From the NCBI RefSeq assembly GCF_002777425.1, contig NZ_MDVC01000113.1, positions 1 to 64,000 on the forward strand: a stretch of DNA of 64,000 nucleotides, given 5' to 3'. Source of the DNA: Snodgrassella alvi (GTDB taxonomy: Bacteria; Pseudomonadota; Gammaproteobacteria; Burkholderiales; Neisseriaceae). Positions 19,416-29,298 of the stretch are shown piece after piece (position 1 is the first letter of the stretch; each line of letters begins with the position of its first letter). Both the position numbers and the translations under genes were made by a program. The notes beneath the pieces are model-generated. The model searched no databases. It saw only the letters and a list, made by a program, of their open reading frames with translations, and was not told the DNA's origin.

Positions 19416-20657
19416 TTATGCTTCATTTTGTGACTGCTGGCCTGAAAGCTGCTGTGGCAACTGTTTTGCCCATTCACACAGACTGATATCCAGTTGCTGT
19501 AAACACGGTTGCAGCAGTGACTGAATGGAACTGCTTATTGCTGAATTGTGGTTTGGCTGATAAATAAATAGTTTATACAAATCGGCCAGCATGATTTTGT
19601 CTGGATCTGTTTGCAATAGCCAGCCATTGCTGCTGTGAGCAATATAATGTTGTTGTTCGAGCTGGGTAAGTATCTGGTCTAGATGTTTATCGCTGATACT
19701 GAGCTGTTGCTGAAGCTGACCGGATTTGACAGCCTGTCCCTGTTGCTGAGCCTGTAATAGCTGGTATAGCATATCCAGTGCGTTTTCAAATGGCTGACAC
19801 TGATGCAGATAGCGAAATCTTTCCTGATGCCAGTAGGGTAGTGAAGAAGTGAGTACGGCACCGGCGAGTAATAAAAGCCATAATAAATTTAGCCAGATTA
19901 AAAACACCGGTATGGCAGCAAAGGCACCGTACACTTTCTGGTAATTGCCAAAATCAGTTACGAAAATGGCAAATCCACGCCGCAGTAAATCCAGCCCGAC
20001 TGCTGTGATGATGGCACCCAGTAAAGCATGATGCCAGTGAACAAAGCAGAATGGCACCAGTTTGTATATCAGAAACAGCAACAGGGTAATCAGTGCCAGA
20101 TTGGTAACAATGCCAAAAAGTGTGCTGTAAAACGGAATCTGGCTGGCCATATTGGCCGGATTGGACAATAAACCAATGGCTGAAAGACTCATGCCCAGTA
20201 CTACCGGCCCAAGAGTGAGTAATGCCCAGTAAATCAGGATTCGAATCCATAGCGGGCGCTGGTCGCGTGCCTGCCAGATTTGATTGAACGCATGTTCTAT
20301 GGTCTGAATCAGCATCAATGAAGTGATAATCATAAAGCTGATGCCTACTGCGGTGAGGCCGCTGGCTTTATCGCGAAAGGCATACAGATAATCGCTGACT
20401 GAATCAGCACCGGCTGCCGGCACAATAATGTGAGTCAGAAACTGGTTAAAGCGTGTGGCCATATCCGCGAACATGGGAAAGGCGTTTACCACAATCACGG
20501 TAATGGTAAAAAACGGTACCAATGCCAGCAAGGTGGTGAAAGTCAGGCTGGCGGCAATCAGGGGCAAATTACAGCGTTGATAATTTTGTCCGATAAACAG
20601 TAAAAACTGCGGCAGGCGCTGCTGTAAATATTTGCTTTTAAATGAATGTATATCCAT
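19416..20657 (-). CDS. YihY/UPF0761 family inner-membrane protein
   Basis: A conserved membrane protein of the YihY (formerly BrkB) family, function not established. The 413-residue protein has six hydrophobic segments in its first 275 residues, including LPLIAASLTFTTLLALVPFF and a C-terminal pair ending LIWLNLLWLLLLAGAVLTSSLPYW. A cytoplasmic winged-helix-like tail of about 130 residues follows. I choose ATG 20657 (MDIHSFKSKYLQQ) because AGGAG lies just before it; an in-frame TTG five codons earlier sits on top of that site. It is divergent from wrbA. Confidence 0.85.
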   Translation of the reverse strand: MDIHSFKSKYLQQRLPQFLLFIGQNYQRCNLPLIAASLTFTTLLALVPFFTITVIVVNAFPMFADMATRFNQFLTHIIVPAAGADSVSDYLYAFRDKASGLTAVGISFMIITSLMLIQTIEHAFNQIWQARDQRPLWIRILIYWALLTLGPVVLGMSLSAIGLLSNPANMASQIPFYSTLFGIVTNLALITLLLFLIYKLVPFCFVHWHHALLGAIITAVGLDLLRRGFAIFVTDFGNYQKVYGAFAAIPVFLIWLNLLWLLLLAGAVLTSSLPYWHQERFRYLHQCQPFENALDMLYQLLQAQQQGQAVKSGQLQQQLSISDKHLDQILTQLEQQHYIAHSSNGWLLQTDPDKIMLADLYKLFIYQPNHNSAISSSIQSLLQPCLQQLDISLCEWAKQLPQQLSGQQSQNEA

Positions 20658-20741
20658 GGCTACTCCTGACAAGTGGCTAGTTGATTGTAACCAAAAAGCG
20701 CATACAGTGCAGAATTTCCGTGCTGACTGGTCAAGCTATGA

Positions 20742-21389
<648 letters not shown>

Positions 21390-21405
21390 AATAACTTTAG
21401 GAATT

Positions 21406-22149
21406 ATGATGAGTTACCACTCCAATTTAAGCAGTGCGGCTACTTTGCCCACTATTTACCGTCACCGCTCCATTCGTAAATTTACCGAGGAAGCGTTAAC
21501 GGATGAGCAGCGTGAAGCCATTTGGGAAGCAGGACGTGCAGCTTCTTCATCCAGTTTTATGCAAAGTACGCACATTATTCGCGTAACGGATATGGAAAAG
21601 CGTGCAGCTTTGTGTGAAGTTGCCGCTAATCAGAAATATGTGCGCACCGCAGCCGAATTCTGGGTATTTTGTGTGGATTACACCAGACACAAGCTTGCTT
21701 TTCCTGAAGCGCAGCTAGACTGGACTGAAGGCATGATTATCGGGGCTGTTGATGCGGGCATTATGGCGCAAAACTGTCTGTTGGCTGCTGAATCGCTTGG
21801 ATTGGGCGGGGTGTATATTGGCTCTCTGCGCAATGATGTGAAACGGGCAGCCGAAATTCTGGAATTGCCCCAGTTAACCTTCCCCCTGTTTGGACTGTGT
21901 CTGGGGCATCCGGCACAAGACCCGATGTATCGTCCGCGCTTGCCGCTGGATACATTGGTGAGCGAAAACCGCTATCGCCCGCTTGATCCGGCTAAACTGG
22001 CCGCTTATGATGAACAGCTTACGCTGTATTACCGTGAGCGCAGCGGGCTTGATCTGAACTGGAGTAAGGCGGTAGCCAATAATTTTGCTCAGCCGGTACG
22101 TCCGCAGATTCTGCCATTTTTGCACCAGCAGGAATTGGCCAAACGTTAA
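21406..22149 (+). CDS. nfsA: Oxygen-insensitive NADPH nitroreductase
   Basis: NfsA-type FMN enzymes reduce nitro compounds and quinones by two-electron steps. The 247-residue protein has TIYRHRSIRKFTEEALTDEQ and RAASSSSFMQSTHIIRV at its N-terminus. GIMAQNCLLAAESLGLGGVYIGSLRN in the middle and FGLCLGHP near residue 162 are family marks. ATG 21406 or 21409 may be used, with AGGA upstream. Pairing with wrbA suggests an operon against quinone or nitro-compound stress, which is inference. Confidence 0.9.
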   Translation: MMSYHSNLSSAATLPTIYRHRSIRKFTEEALTDEQREAIWEAGRAASSSSFMQSTHIIRVTDMEKRAALCEVAANQKYVRTAAEFWVFCVDYTRHKLAFPEAQLDWTEGMIIGAVDAGIMAQNCLLAAESLGLGGVYIGSLRNDVKRAAEILELPQLTFPLFGLCLGHPAQDPMYRPRLPLDTLVSENRYRPLDPAKLAAYDEQLTLYYRERSGLDLNWSKAVANNFAQPVRPQILPFLHQQELAKR

Positions 22150-22160
22150 ACAGGTTCGCT

Positions 22161-22205
22161 AAAAAATTCACCAGTTCTGGCTGTATCAGCCGGAACTGGT
22201 GTTAT
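22161..22205. terminator. Bidirectional terminator between nfsA and the ape1-like gene
   Basis: Imperfect stem CACCAGTTC-x-GGCTG / CAGCC-x-GAACTGGTG with a TAT loop. The minus-strand reading runs into a strong T tract (AATTTTTT); the plus-strand tail is weaker. Confidence 0.75.
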
Positions 22206-22226
22206 TGGCTTAAAACAGGATTAATG

Positions 22227-23381
22227 CTACTGTCGCAGTGACAGAATAGTGTCTGCCAGTGCCTGACCAAGGCGCTGATAACCACTGGCAGTAAAGTGAA
22301 CGCCATCACCGCGCGCTAGTCCCTGATTTATCCATGATTTCATACTGCACTTGCCACCCATAACTGCCTGCCAGTCCCAGTAGAGAATATGCTGGCTTTG
22401 AGCCACTTCTTTTTGCATTGTCTGTAATTCAGTTAGTTTTTCCGGGCGTACGCCACAGGAACCGGCAGTACTTTTCAGGCTTTCCGGCGCGCCCAGAAGC
22501 ATAATGGCGCTATTGGGTGAAGCAATGCGAATCTGGGTAATTGTCTCAAGCAGATTCTGCTTAACTGTTTCGATTTCTATACCGTTATAGGCTTCATTTG
22601 TGCCAAAGGCCAGAATAATCAGGTCTGGCGCAATCACATTCAGCTCCTGCTGCCATGCCTCTGTATTCCAGCGGTTCCACTGATTGAGCTGAAAACCATT
22701 AATTCCCAGTGCAGAAAGCACTACTCCCTGCCGGTTTTGATTTCGTGCCCACCAGCCGCCGATAGCAGTCTGAAAATTCATGCCTGCTTTAATCGTAATT
22801 GGAAAACGCGCATTAAACTGGCTGAAATGCCACTGATTATCTTTAGGCTGTGCAGAAAGCAAAATCTGCTGGCCGTTACTGTCGGTAACTGTTAAATCTT
22901 CATCGTTCTGTCCCTGTCGGATACTGACAATAACCGTTTGCTCTGCTTCGGGTTCACGGGTTTTGATGGTCATCACCGCACCGACAGAAGGGGTAGCAAT
23001 CAGGCCACCAAGGGCGTAGTTCTGGCTGGTTTCCGTACGGCTGGATACGGCTTGCCAGCCCTGATTCTGATAGGTAAAGCGCGCCAGCCGCATACCGGGA
23101 AACTGAGTGGGCATTGCCCAGCCGGGGCCACCATTGCCCAATTGCTGTTGCAGACGCACACGTGCGGCGTTGGTGAGGTAATCTGCTGCGGTGTGAGAAT
23201 CGCCCAGTTGCACAATGCTGATGCTTTTATTCTGTAAAGCCTGAGCCAGTTGTGCAGTATGGTTAGCCTGAGAAGATAAAGGGGCACGATTGTGGCCAGA
23301 TTGAACCGGAGCAGGATCGGCTGAGCAGGCCATTATCCAAAGACAGCAGCCCAGAATGGCAAAATGTTTTTTAGTGTACAT
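22227..23381 (-). CDS. ape1: SGNH-hydrolase lipoprotein, O-acetylpeptidoglycan esterase (Ape1-like)
   Basis: Probably removes O-acetyl groups from MurNAc so that lytic transglycosylases can act. The start MYTKKHFAILGCCLWIMACS gives a lipoprotein signal with lipobox Cys. The SGNH motifs are split, as in Ape1: block I SIVQLGDSHTAADYL before an inserted carbohydrate-binding-like domain, block III LIILAFGTNEAYNG, and block V DGVHFTASGYQRLG. Length is 384 residues, close to meningococcal Ape1. The chosen ATG overlaps the pacB-like stop by 11 bases; a longer frame upstream lies wholly inside that gene. Third gene of the O-acetylation operon. Confidence 0.85.
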   Translation of the reverse strand: MYTKKHFAILGCCLWIMACSADPAPVQSGHNRAPLSSQANHTAQLAQALQNKSISIVQLGDSHTAADYLTNAARVRLQQQLGNGGPGWAMPTQFPGMRLARFTYQNQGWQAVSSRTETSQNYALGGLIATPSVGAVMTIKTREPEAEQTVIVSIRQGQNDEDLTVTDSNGQQILLSAQPKDNQWHFSQFNARFPITIKAGMNFQTAIGGWWARNQNRQGVVLSALGINGFQLNQWNRWNTEAWQQELNVIAPDLIILAFGTNEAYNGIEIETVKQNLLETITQIRIASPNSAIMLLGAPESLKSTAGSCGVRPEKLTELQTMQKEVAQSQHILYWDWQAVMGGKCSMKSWINQGLARGDGVHFTASGYQRLGQALADTILSLRQ

Positions 23382-24582
23382 TTGATGTATCGTTTTCAAC
23401 AGGCTGTACCGGTAGGTTAAAGCGGTTAAAAATGTTTCTGGCAATGATTTTCTGTCCTGATATTGTGAAATGAATACCATCCGCACTACGGGTTTTAATT
23501 TTCTTTCCATCAGCTTCAGTAACTGTATCATTGAATCCATTACCATTGCTACCGAGCATAGCCCGGGTATCAATTATATAGCCGTGATTTTTGCTTACTT
23601 CATCGGCCGTGAGCTCGCGCAGGTAGGCCATTTGTTCGTTAAGCTTATTGCGACGCATATCCGGTGGCGTAAGCCATAAAACAGTTACCTGATGCTGCCG
23701 GGCTGTATCCATAATGGTTTTAATCCGGCTGCGGTACATACTTTCCCATTGTGCAGATGCAAAGCTGATGAAACGGCTGCCGTTACGCGGGTCGGGAATA
23801 TCCCACGGGTCATTCGGGCCGAGAAATATTACCAGTATTTTGATATGCGGATGCGTATCCAGAGTATGGGCAATGGTTTGCGGCCAGTTAAAAAAGCTGG
23901 GGTAGCTAAGCCCGGTACTTTGCTTGCTCAGATTAATGGTTTTAATACCATAATCTTCACTCAGCCATTTCTGCACATGTGGTGCCACACCTTGCATCAG
24001 TGAATCACCGGCAAAAAATACTTCATCGGTAGGCGTGAGGGTAAAAGCTGCCTTAATACTGTTTTCTCTGGCTGCTTTTTGTAGAGCCAGTTGGCGTTGT
24101 TGTTCGGCCAGTTGTGCCTGTTGCTGTATTCTGGCCCAGTCACTTTCAGCGTAAGCATAATGCTTATTAAAAGCAGTAATAATATTGTGGTTAGCTGTGG
24201 CAATATTCTGATTAAGCCAGTCGATACCATCATTAAGCATCATGCCTGCCTGTGCGCCGCTTTGCCACCAACGCTGCTGTTTCAGTTTTGATAAAATACT
24301 GTTCTGATGATAAGTCTGCTGATAATAAGCCGCTACCGAATCTTGCATCAGCCATAAGGAAACACTGGCAGTAATCACTAAAGCAAGAAAAACAAAGCGA
24401 AATTGCTGCTTGTTGCTTTTGTCTACCTGAACTTCAGTTTTCGGTTCTTCACTGACTACTACCATAGGCAAGGTGGTGACTGTTTTCAGGCTAACCACAG
24501 GCATGTACTCAAACTGGCTGTATTTTCTTTGCTGGTTGTGGTTTTGATAAGAAGGCAGACGACGGTATTTAGAAGTTGGCAT
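23371..24582 (-). CDS. pacB: Membrane-anchored SGNH/DUF459-type peptidoglycan O-acetyltransferase (PacB/PatB-like)
   Basis: The 403-residue protein has a cytoplasmic N-terminus of about 65 residues, one membrane segment (FRFVFLALVITASVSLWLM) and a Gln/Ala-rich helical stalk (about 150-180). A periplasmic SGNH domain follows: FFAGDSLMQG, VIFLGPNDPWDIPD and DGIHFTISGQ. In Neisseria, PacB transfers acetyl from the MBOAT partner PacA to MurNAc O-6. It overlaps the MBOAT gene upstream by 14 bases and the esterase gene downstream by 11, so all three are one translation-coupled unit. The name follows that gene order. Confidence 0.82.
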   Translation of the reverse strand: MPTSKYRRLPSYQNHNQQRKYSQFEYMPVVSLKTVTTLPMVVVSEEPKTEVQVDKSNKQQFRFVFLALVITASVSLWLMQDSVAAYYQQTYHQNSILSKLKQQRWWQSGAQAGMMLNDGIDWLNQNIATANHNIITAFNKHYAYAESDWARIQQQAQLAEQQRQLALQKAARENSIKAAFTLTPTDEVFFAGDSLMQGVAPHVQKWLSEDYGIKTINLSKQSTGLSYPSFFNWPQTIAHTLDTHPHIKILVIFLGPNDPWDIPDPRNGSRFISFASAQWESMYRSRIKTIMDTARQHQVTVLWLTPPDMRRNKLNEQMAYLRELTADEVSKNHGYIIDTRAMLGSNGNGFNDTVTEADGKKIKTRSADGIHFTISGQKIIARNIFNRFNLPVQPVENDTSNVH

Positions 24583-26074
24583 AGATAAATCCCGGGATAC
24601 CAGCCGGCGCGCAGATTAATACCAGAACCAGCAACAGCAATAAAGGGAGGATCAGGCTGTAGCGAGGTAAGGTATCAGCACGCTCATATAACAGGGTGAT
24701 GAATTTTGCCAGCAATGGATACAGTATCCATGCCAGTAACAACAGGCTAAAAAAGTAAAATGGATTGGTGCTCAGCGGCACATTAATATGGTTGTATAGC
24801 AGCGCGTGTAACAGGAGTAAGGCATCATTAAGGGTTGGCGCACGGAAAAAAACAAAACAGAAGCACACAAAATGTACCGTAAGCACAATACTGATGATTT
24901 TGCCAGCCTTGCCGCTTTTGCTCAGGCCGTTGCGTGCCTGCTCCAGCGTGCAGTGACGCAGGCGCGAGTGCAGTAAGTCGCCCAGATTGAGCAATATCAT
25001 GCCGGCGCCGTGTAAGAGTCCCCAAATGAGAAAATGCCAGCCATTGCCATGCCAGATGCCGGATAAAGCCATGGCAACCAGCAGATTGAGCTGAGTACGT
25101 GTCGTACCGTGCCGGCTACCGCCGAGTGGAATATAAATATAGTCGCGTATCCAGGTGGACAGGCTGATGTGCCAGCGCAGCCAGAATTCACGGATATTAT
25201 GAGCCAGTAGCGGCGCGCGGAAATTTACTGGCAGACGAAACCCTAGCAGCAGCCCTATGGCCACCATCAAATCACTATATCCAGAAAAATTGAAAAAAAG
25301 CTGTACGGTATAGCCGTAAATGGCCGCCAGTATCTCCAGACTCTGATACTGCATCGGATTGGCAAATACCGGATCAACCCAGTTGTCGGCAATCCAGCCT
25401 GATAACCACCAGTTTTTCATCAGTGCCATGACTATCAGAGACAGTGCCACAGTGGGCGCCAGAATCCGGCGGCATTGCTGAGTGTGGATTTGCGTTACCA
25501 TGCCGCAGGGCTTGCCGGATATATCTGTTAGCCCGCGTGCATCATAGGCACGTGCAATCGGGCCGGCTGTAATGGTAGGAAAAAATGCCAGATGCAGAGC
25601 CAGAGCGGGCAGGGAAAGATGCCTGCTCTCCGGTTGCCCTTTGCTGCGCGACTGATACAGGGAAACCAGATAGCTGATTGCCTGAAATGAATAATAGGAT
25701 ATGCCCAGCGGTAATATAATGCTCGCCAGCCAGTCGGAATTCAGTCCGAATGTATCTAGGCTGTTGCCCACCGGGGTACGGAAAAAATCGAAATATTTCC
25801 ACAATATCAGATTCAGCAGGGTAATGGCACATCCTGTTATCAGCCATATTTTCGGCTTGCTGCCGTGATTAATCCGGATGGAAATGGCGTAAATGAATAC
25901 GGTGAATACCAGTAAGGTAGTCAGTGCCTGTGCTTTGCCGCTCAGATAAACAATGAGATAGCTAGTACACAGTAAAAGCAGATTTTGTAGCTGCGGTTTG
26001 GCACTCAAAAGCCAGTACAGGCAGAAAAAGGCGATAAATGACAGGCCGAATTCGATGGAAATAAAGCTAAACAT
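24569..26074 (-). CDS. pacA: MBOAT-family O-acyltransferase, acetyl exporter for peptidoglycan O-acetylation (PacA/PatA-like)
   Basis: A 501-residue polytopic inner-membrane protein with ten or more hydrophobic segments. It has the MBOAT/AlgI core: FFPTITAGPIARAYD near residue 175, FNFSGYSDLMVAIGLLLGFRLP near 265, and WHISLSTWIRDYIYIPLGGSRHG. ALSGIWHGNGWHFLIWGLLHG holds the conserved histidine. MBOAT proteins of this kind carry an acetyl group across the membrane; alginate-type partners are absent, while two SGNH proteins follow in overlap. This makes peptidoglycan the likely target. It is the first gene of the three. Confidence 0.85.
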   Translation of the reverse strand: MFSFISIEFGLSFIAFFCLYWLLSAKPQLQNLLLLCTSYLIVYLSGKAQALTTLLVFTVFIYAISIRINHGSKPKIWLITGCAITLLNLILWKYFDFFRTPVGNSLDTFGLNSDWLASIILPLGISYYSFQAISYLVSLYQSRSKGQPESRHLSLPALALHLAFFPTITAGPIARAYDARGLTDISGKPCGMVTQIHTQQCRRILAPTVALSLIVMALMKNWWLSGWIADNWVDPVFANPMQYQSLEILAAIYGYTVQLFFNFSGYSDLMVAIGLLLGFRLPVNFRAPLLAHNIREFWLRWHISLSTWIRDYIYIPLGGSRHGTTRTQLNLLVAMALSGIWHGNGWHFLIWGLLHGAGMILLNLGDLLHSRLRHCTLEQARNGLSKSGKAGKIISIVLTVHFVCFCFVFFRAPTLNDALLLLHALLYNHINVPLSTNPFYFFSLLLLAWILYPLLAKFITLLYERADTLPRYSLILPLLLLLVLVLICAPAGIPGFIYANF

Positions 26075-26813
26075 GAAGCAGATAAACAGTCAAAAGATAG
26101 TGATTGTTAAACCATGCCAAACAAGACTAAGTAGAAAAGTTTATTAAAATCAGTTAATTAATGTTTATGCGTATGGGCAGACTGCTAGTGAGTAAGCTAT
26201 GCGCCTGCTGTATTCATAACAGGATTGTAATCGAATAGTGATGTTATCCGGGTGCTATTTATACGCTAAGAATTAATATTCACACATTATGAATCCAAAC
26301 CCGCATATTCAGACAGAGTAAGGGTTTGCTCTGGTTTTACGCAGCTGAATCTGTATTCTTTTCAGTTAATCTGAATTGGCTGTAATACCCTTAATCCGAT
26401 ACTGCCATGCCAAGGTTAATTGCATCAATAAAGGGAAACGATATTTTACCCGTAAATGTGAAATATTGTAACGAAATTCATATATAAAATTTTGTTATCA
26501 AAATAAATTTAATTTAAGGATATAGCTATTGGTAGCTGGCAGGATGTGCAGAAAACTGTATGCTTTTTACCGTTTGTCTGCCATAAATGTTTCTTGGCGA
26601 AGAACTTTATTGAAACAGCGGTCGATTGTCTTTTTTTTTCTGCTATTATCAAATAAAGCTAGGTATTTATTATCTTGTCTTGCAAGAATTTTTGTCTTAG
26701 TAACAGGTTCTGGGATTCTCCGCTTGCAAACCACAGGCGCAAATAGGTTTGATTTTGACCATATGGCAGAATTTAACCTGCGCCGATATTGGGCGATTAA
26801 AAAAAGGCTTTCT
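26075..26813. other. Long intergenic region upstream of the CDF exporter
   Basis: About 740 bases between the divergent pacA and zinc-exporter genes with no convincing gene. The exporter frame is open for 95 codons before its chosen start, but those codons encode no recognisable domain. A run of nine T residues lies at 26631-26639. Promoters for both flanking genes are expected here, but I could not fix them. Confidence 0.6.
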
Positions 26814-27791
26814 ATGCACGAACATAACCATACACATGAACACCATCATGATGGTGCACATCATCACCATATAGGTGCACACAGTGCAGATAAGCAGGTT
26901 TTACGCATTTCTCTGCTGGTTATCGGTGCATATATGGTGGTGGAAATTATTGGCGGTTACTTAACCAACAGTCTGGCTCTGCTGTCGGATGCTGGGCACA
27001 TGTTTTCAGATGCGCTTGCGCTGGCATTATCCTTGATTGCGTTTCATCTGAGTGAGCGTCCGGTAAATCAGCGTCAGACCTTTGGTTATAAGCGCTTTGA
27101 AATTATTGCTGCCGCGGTGAATGGTATGGCGCTGATTGCGATTGCAGTGATGATTGTGTATGAAGCAATCGGCCGTTTTGTCAATCCACCAGATATTGCT
27201 ACCCGTGGCATGCTGATTATCAGTGTTCTTGGCTTGCTAGTGAATATCGCTATTGCTTGGTATATGTATCGCACTAGCGAAACCGAACATAACGTCAACA
27301 TGCGCGGTGCCTTTTTACATGTATTGGGCGATTTACTGGGTTCTGTGGGGGCAATCGTTGCAGCCATACTCATGATGCTGTTTGGCTGGCGCTGGGCTGA
27401 TCCGCTTGCCAGTATCGTGGTGGCCTGTCTGATTGCCTACAGTGGTATTGGGATTTTGAAAACTACTCTGCGCATTCTGATGGAAGGTACGCCAGATGCC
27501 ATCGAACTGGAACAACTAAGCAACATTATTCTGGCTATGCCCGGAATTGAAGCTGTGCATGATTTGCATGCATGGACGATTACCAGCAATATGAATGCTT
27601 TGTCCTGCCATATCGTAGTCGATGGTGCATTAACGGTTACCGAAGCTGAAAAACTGGTGAATGAACTGGCAGAAATACTACTTCAGCATAACATCCATCA
27701 TGTAACTGTACAGACAGAAAGTACTGCCCATACGCACAGCAATAACCTGTTATGCTGTATGCCATCGGGTGCTCACCAGCATGCACATTAA
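26814..27791 (+). CDS. Cation diffusion facilitator, zinc exporter (ZitB/CzcD-like)
   Basis: CDF proteins export Zn2+ (sometimes Cd2+ or Co2+) in exchange for protons. The 325-residue protein starts with a histidine-rich metal-binding tail (MHEHNHTHEHHHDGAHHHH), which fixes the start at ATG 26814. Six membrane segments follow. The metal sites are visible in SLALLSDAGHMFSDALALAL (HxxxD in segment 2) and HVLGDLLGSVGAIVAA (HxxxD in segment 5). The cytoplasmic domain ends with HDLHAWTITSNMNALSCHIVVD and another His-containing tail. It leads an apparent three-gene run with gph and the racemase. Confidence 0.9.
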   Translation: MHEHNHTHEHHHDGAHHHHIGAHSADKQVLRISLLVIGAYMVVEIIGGYLTNSLALLSDAGHMFSDALALALSLIAFHLSERPVNQRQTFGYKRFEIIAAAVNGMALIAIAVMIVYEAIGRFVNPPDIATRGMLIISVLGLLVNIAIAWYMYRTSETEHNVNMRGAFLHVLGDLLGSVGAIVAAILMMLFGWRWADPLASIVVACLIAYSGIGILKTTLRILMEGTPDAIELEQLSNIILAMPGIEAVHDLHAWTITSNMNALSCHIVVDGALTVTEAEKLVNELAEILLQHNIHHVTVQTESTAHTHSNNLLCCMPSGAHQHAH

Positions 27792-27827
27792 TACAAAACA
27801 TACGGATTATATACTGGATAGAAAATC

Positions 27828-28481
27828 ATGATTAAAGCAGTGTTATTTGATTTGGATGGTACGCTTGCCGATACTGCGCCGGATTTGGGCGCCGCCCTCA
27901 ATCGCGTACTGGAGAAGCAGCATTTGCCGCCTAAAAGTATGGCGGAAATTCGCCCAGTTGCCAGCCATGGTGCCGCAGGGCTGATTAAGCTTGGTACGGG
28001 GATGCAGGCAGACAATCCGGAGTTTGCTGCTTTAAGACAGGCTTTCTTGGCAGAGTATGAACTGCACTTTACCGAGCAGACTGTACTGTTTGGCGGTATT
28101 GACGAAGTATTACAAAAACTGGCTCAGCAGGGTATAGCATGGGGTATCATCACCAATAAACCGCATGTATTCACCGATCGTCTGGTACCGAAGCTGGGTT
28201 GCAGTATTGCGCCAGCAGTGGTGGTAAGTGGCGATACCACCAGTGCGCCCAAGCCAAGTACCGAACCGATGCTGTATGCCTGCCAGCAGATAGGCGTGGC
28301 TCCAGAAAACTGTCTGTATATTGGTGATGCGGAGCGTGATATGCAGGCCGGGCGCAATGCCGGCATGATAACCGTACTGGCAAACTGGGGCTATATAGGT
28401 GCCGAAGACAACACAGCAAGCTGGCCGACAGATTATATTATTGAGCAGCCAAAAGAGATTCTCGAACTACTGAAAAAATAA
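27828..28481 (+). CDS. gph: HAD-family phosphoglycolate phosphatase
   Basis: Gph dephosphorylates 2-phosphoglycolate, for example from repair of oxidised DNA ends. The 217-residue protein has the HAD nucleophile motif VLFDLDGTLADTAPDL (residues 5-20), motif II WGIITNKPHVF and the Lys segment SAPKPSTEPMLYA. Motif IV is CLYIGDAERDMQAGRNAGM. It begins 36 bases after the exporter and ends 25 before the racemase gene. Other HAD phosphatases such as MupP (MurNAc-6-P phosphatase) share this pattern, so the substrate is not certain. Confidence 0.8.
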   Translation: MIKAVLFDLDGTLADTAPDLGAALNRVLEKQHLPPKSMAEIRPVASHGAAGLIKLGTGMQADNPEFAALRQAFLAEYELHFTEQTVLFGGIDEVLQKLAQQGIAWGIITNKPHVFTDRLVPKLGCSIAPAVVVSGDTTSAPKPSTEPMLYACQQIGVAPENCLYIGDAERDMQAGRNAGMITVLANWGYIGAEDNTASWPTDYIIEQPKEILELLKK

Positions 28482-28506
28482 CTTTTAACTCATAAGGAAA
28501 AATAGC

Positions 28507-29208
28507 ATGAAAACCATTGGTTTACTGGGTGGCATGAGCTGGGAAAGCTCTGCCCAATATTATCGTATGATTAATGAACAGGTGCGCTATCGTCTGGGCA
28601 GCACACATTCAGCCCAAAGCATCATGTTATCCGTGGATTTTGCGGAAATTGAAGCATTGCAGCATCTGGGACGCTGGGATGAGCTGGCCGAGAGCATGTG
28701 TACGGCTGCGCGCCAGCTGGAGCAGGGCGGTGCCCAATGCATAGTGATTTGTACCAATACCATGCATCGCATGGCCGAAGAGGTTCAGAACAGTGTAAAC
28801 ATCCCGCTGCTGCATATTGCCGATGCCACTGCACAGCAGATCTGTCGCCAAAAACTCCATAAAGTAGGCCTGCTGGGAACAGAATTTACCATGAAACAGC
28901 ATTTTTATAAGGGGCGGCTTACCAATAAGTTTGGCTTGGAGGTGCTGATTCCGAATGATACAGATTGCCAGATCGTACATAAAATCATTTATAACGAACT
29001 GGTATCGGGTGTTATCCGTGAAGAATCACGCCAGCAATACCGGCAAATCATTCAGCGTCTGGCTGATGCCGGTGCAGAAGCGATTATTCTGGGCTGTACC
29101 GAAATTATGCTACTGGTATCGCAGGCTGACAGTCCGGTTCCGGTATTTGATACTACTGCTATCCATGCTACTGCCGCAGTGGACTGGGCTTTGGCGGATG
29201 AACAATAA
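28507..29208 (+). CDS. Aspartate/glutamate racemase family protein
   Basis: A 233-residue cofactor-independent racemase of the Asp/Glu family (YgeA-like). The N-terminus KTIGLLGGMSWESSAQYY is diagnostic. The two catalytic cysteines lie in VICTNTMH (about 79-86) and LGCTEIMLL (about 197-205). The substrate could be aspartate or another amino acid. It is not MurI, which has a different first motif. It lies last in the run with the CDF exporter and gph, and a hairpin terminator follows. Confidence 0.88.
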   Translation: MKTIGLLGGMSWESSAQYYRMINEQVRYRLGSTHSAQSIMLSVDFAEIEALQHLGRWDELAESMCTAARQLEQGGAQCIVICTNTMHRMAEEVQNSVNIPLLHIADATAQQICRQKLHKVGLLGTEFTMKQHFYKGRLTNKFGLEVLIPNDTDCQIVHKIIYNELVSGVIREESRQQYRQIIQRLADAGAEAIILGCTEIMLLVSQADSPVPVFDTTAIHATAAVDWALADEQ

Positions 29209-29257
29209 ATGCGCAGCTTTTTTCCGATATCGTAAAAGCTGATATAAAGCCAACACA

Positions 29258-29292
29258 GGTGACCATTATCTGCTAATGGCCACCGTTTTTTA
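29258..29292 (+). terminator. Rho-independent terminator after the racemase gene
   Basis: Stem GGTG-x-CCATTA / TAATGG-x-CACC with one mismatch and a 5-base loop, then GTTTTTT. Confidence 0.75.
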
Positions 29293-29298
29293 TCGTTT

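Noticed and set aside
26631-26639. Run of nine T residues as a phase-variation tract
   Set aside because: It lies in a non-coding AT-rich stretch far from any start codon; there is no evidence of switching.
26529-26813. N-terminal extension of the zinc exporter frame by 95 codons
   Set aside because: No recognisable domain, poor composition, and the CDF family normally begins at the His-rich tail at 26814.
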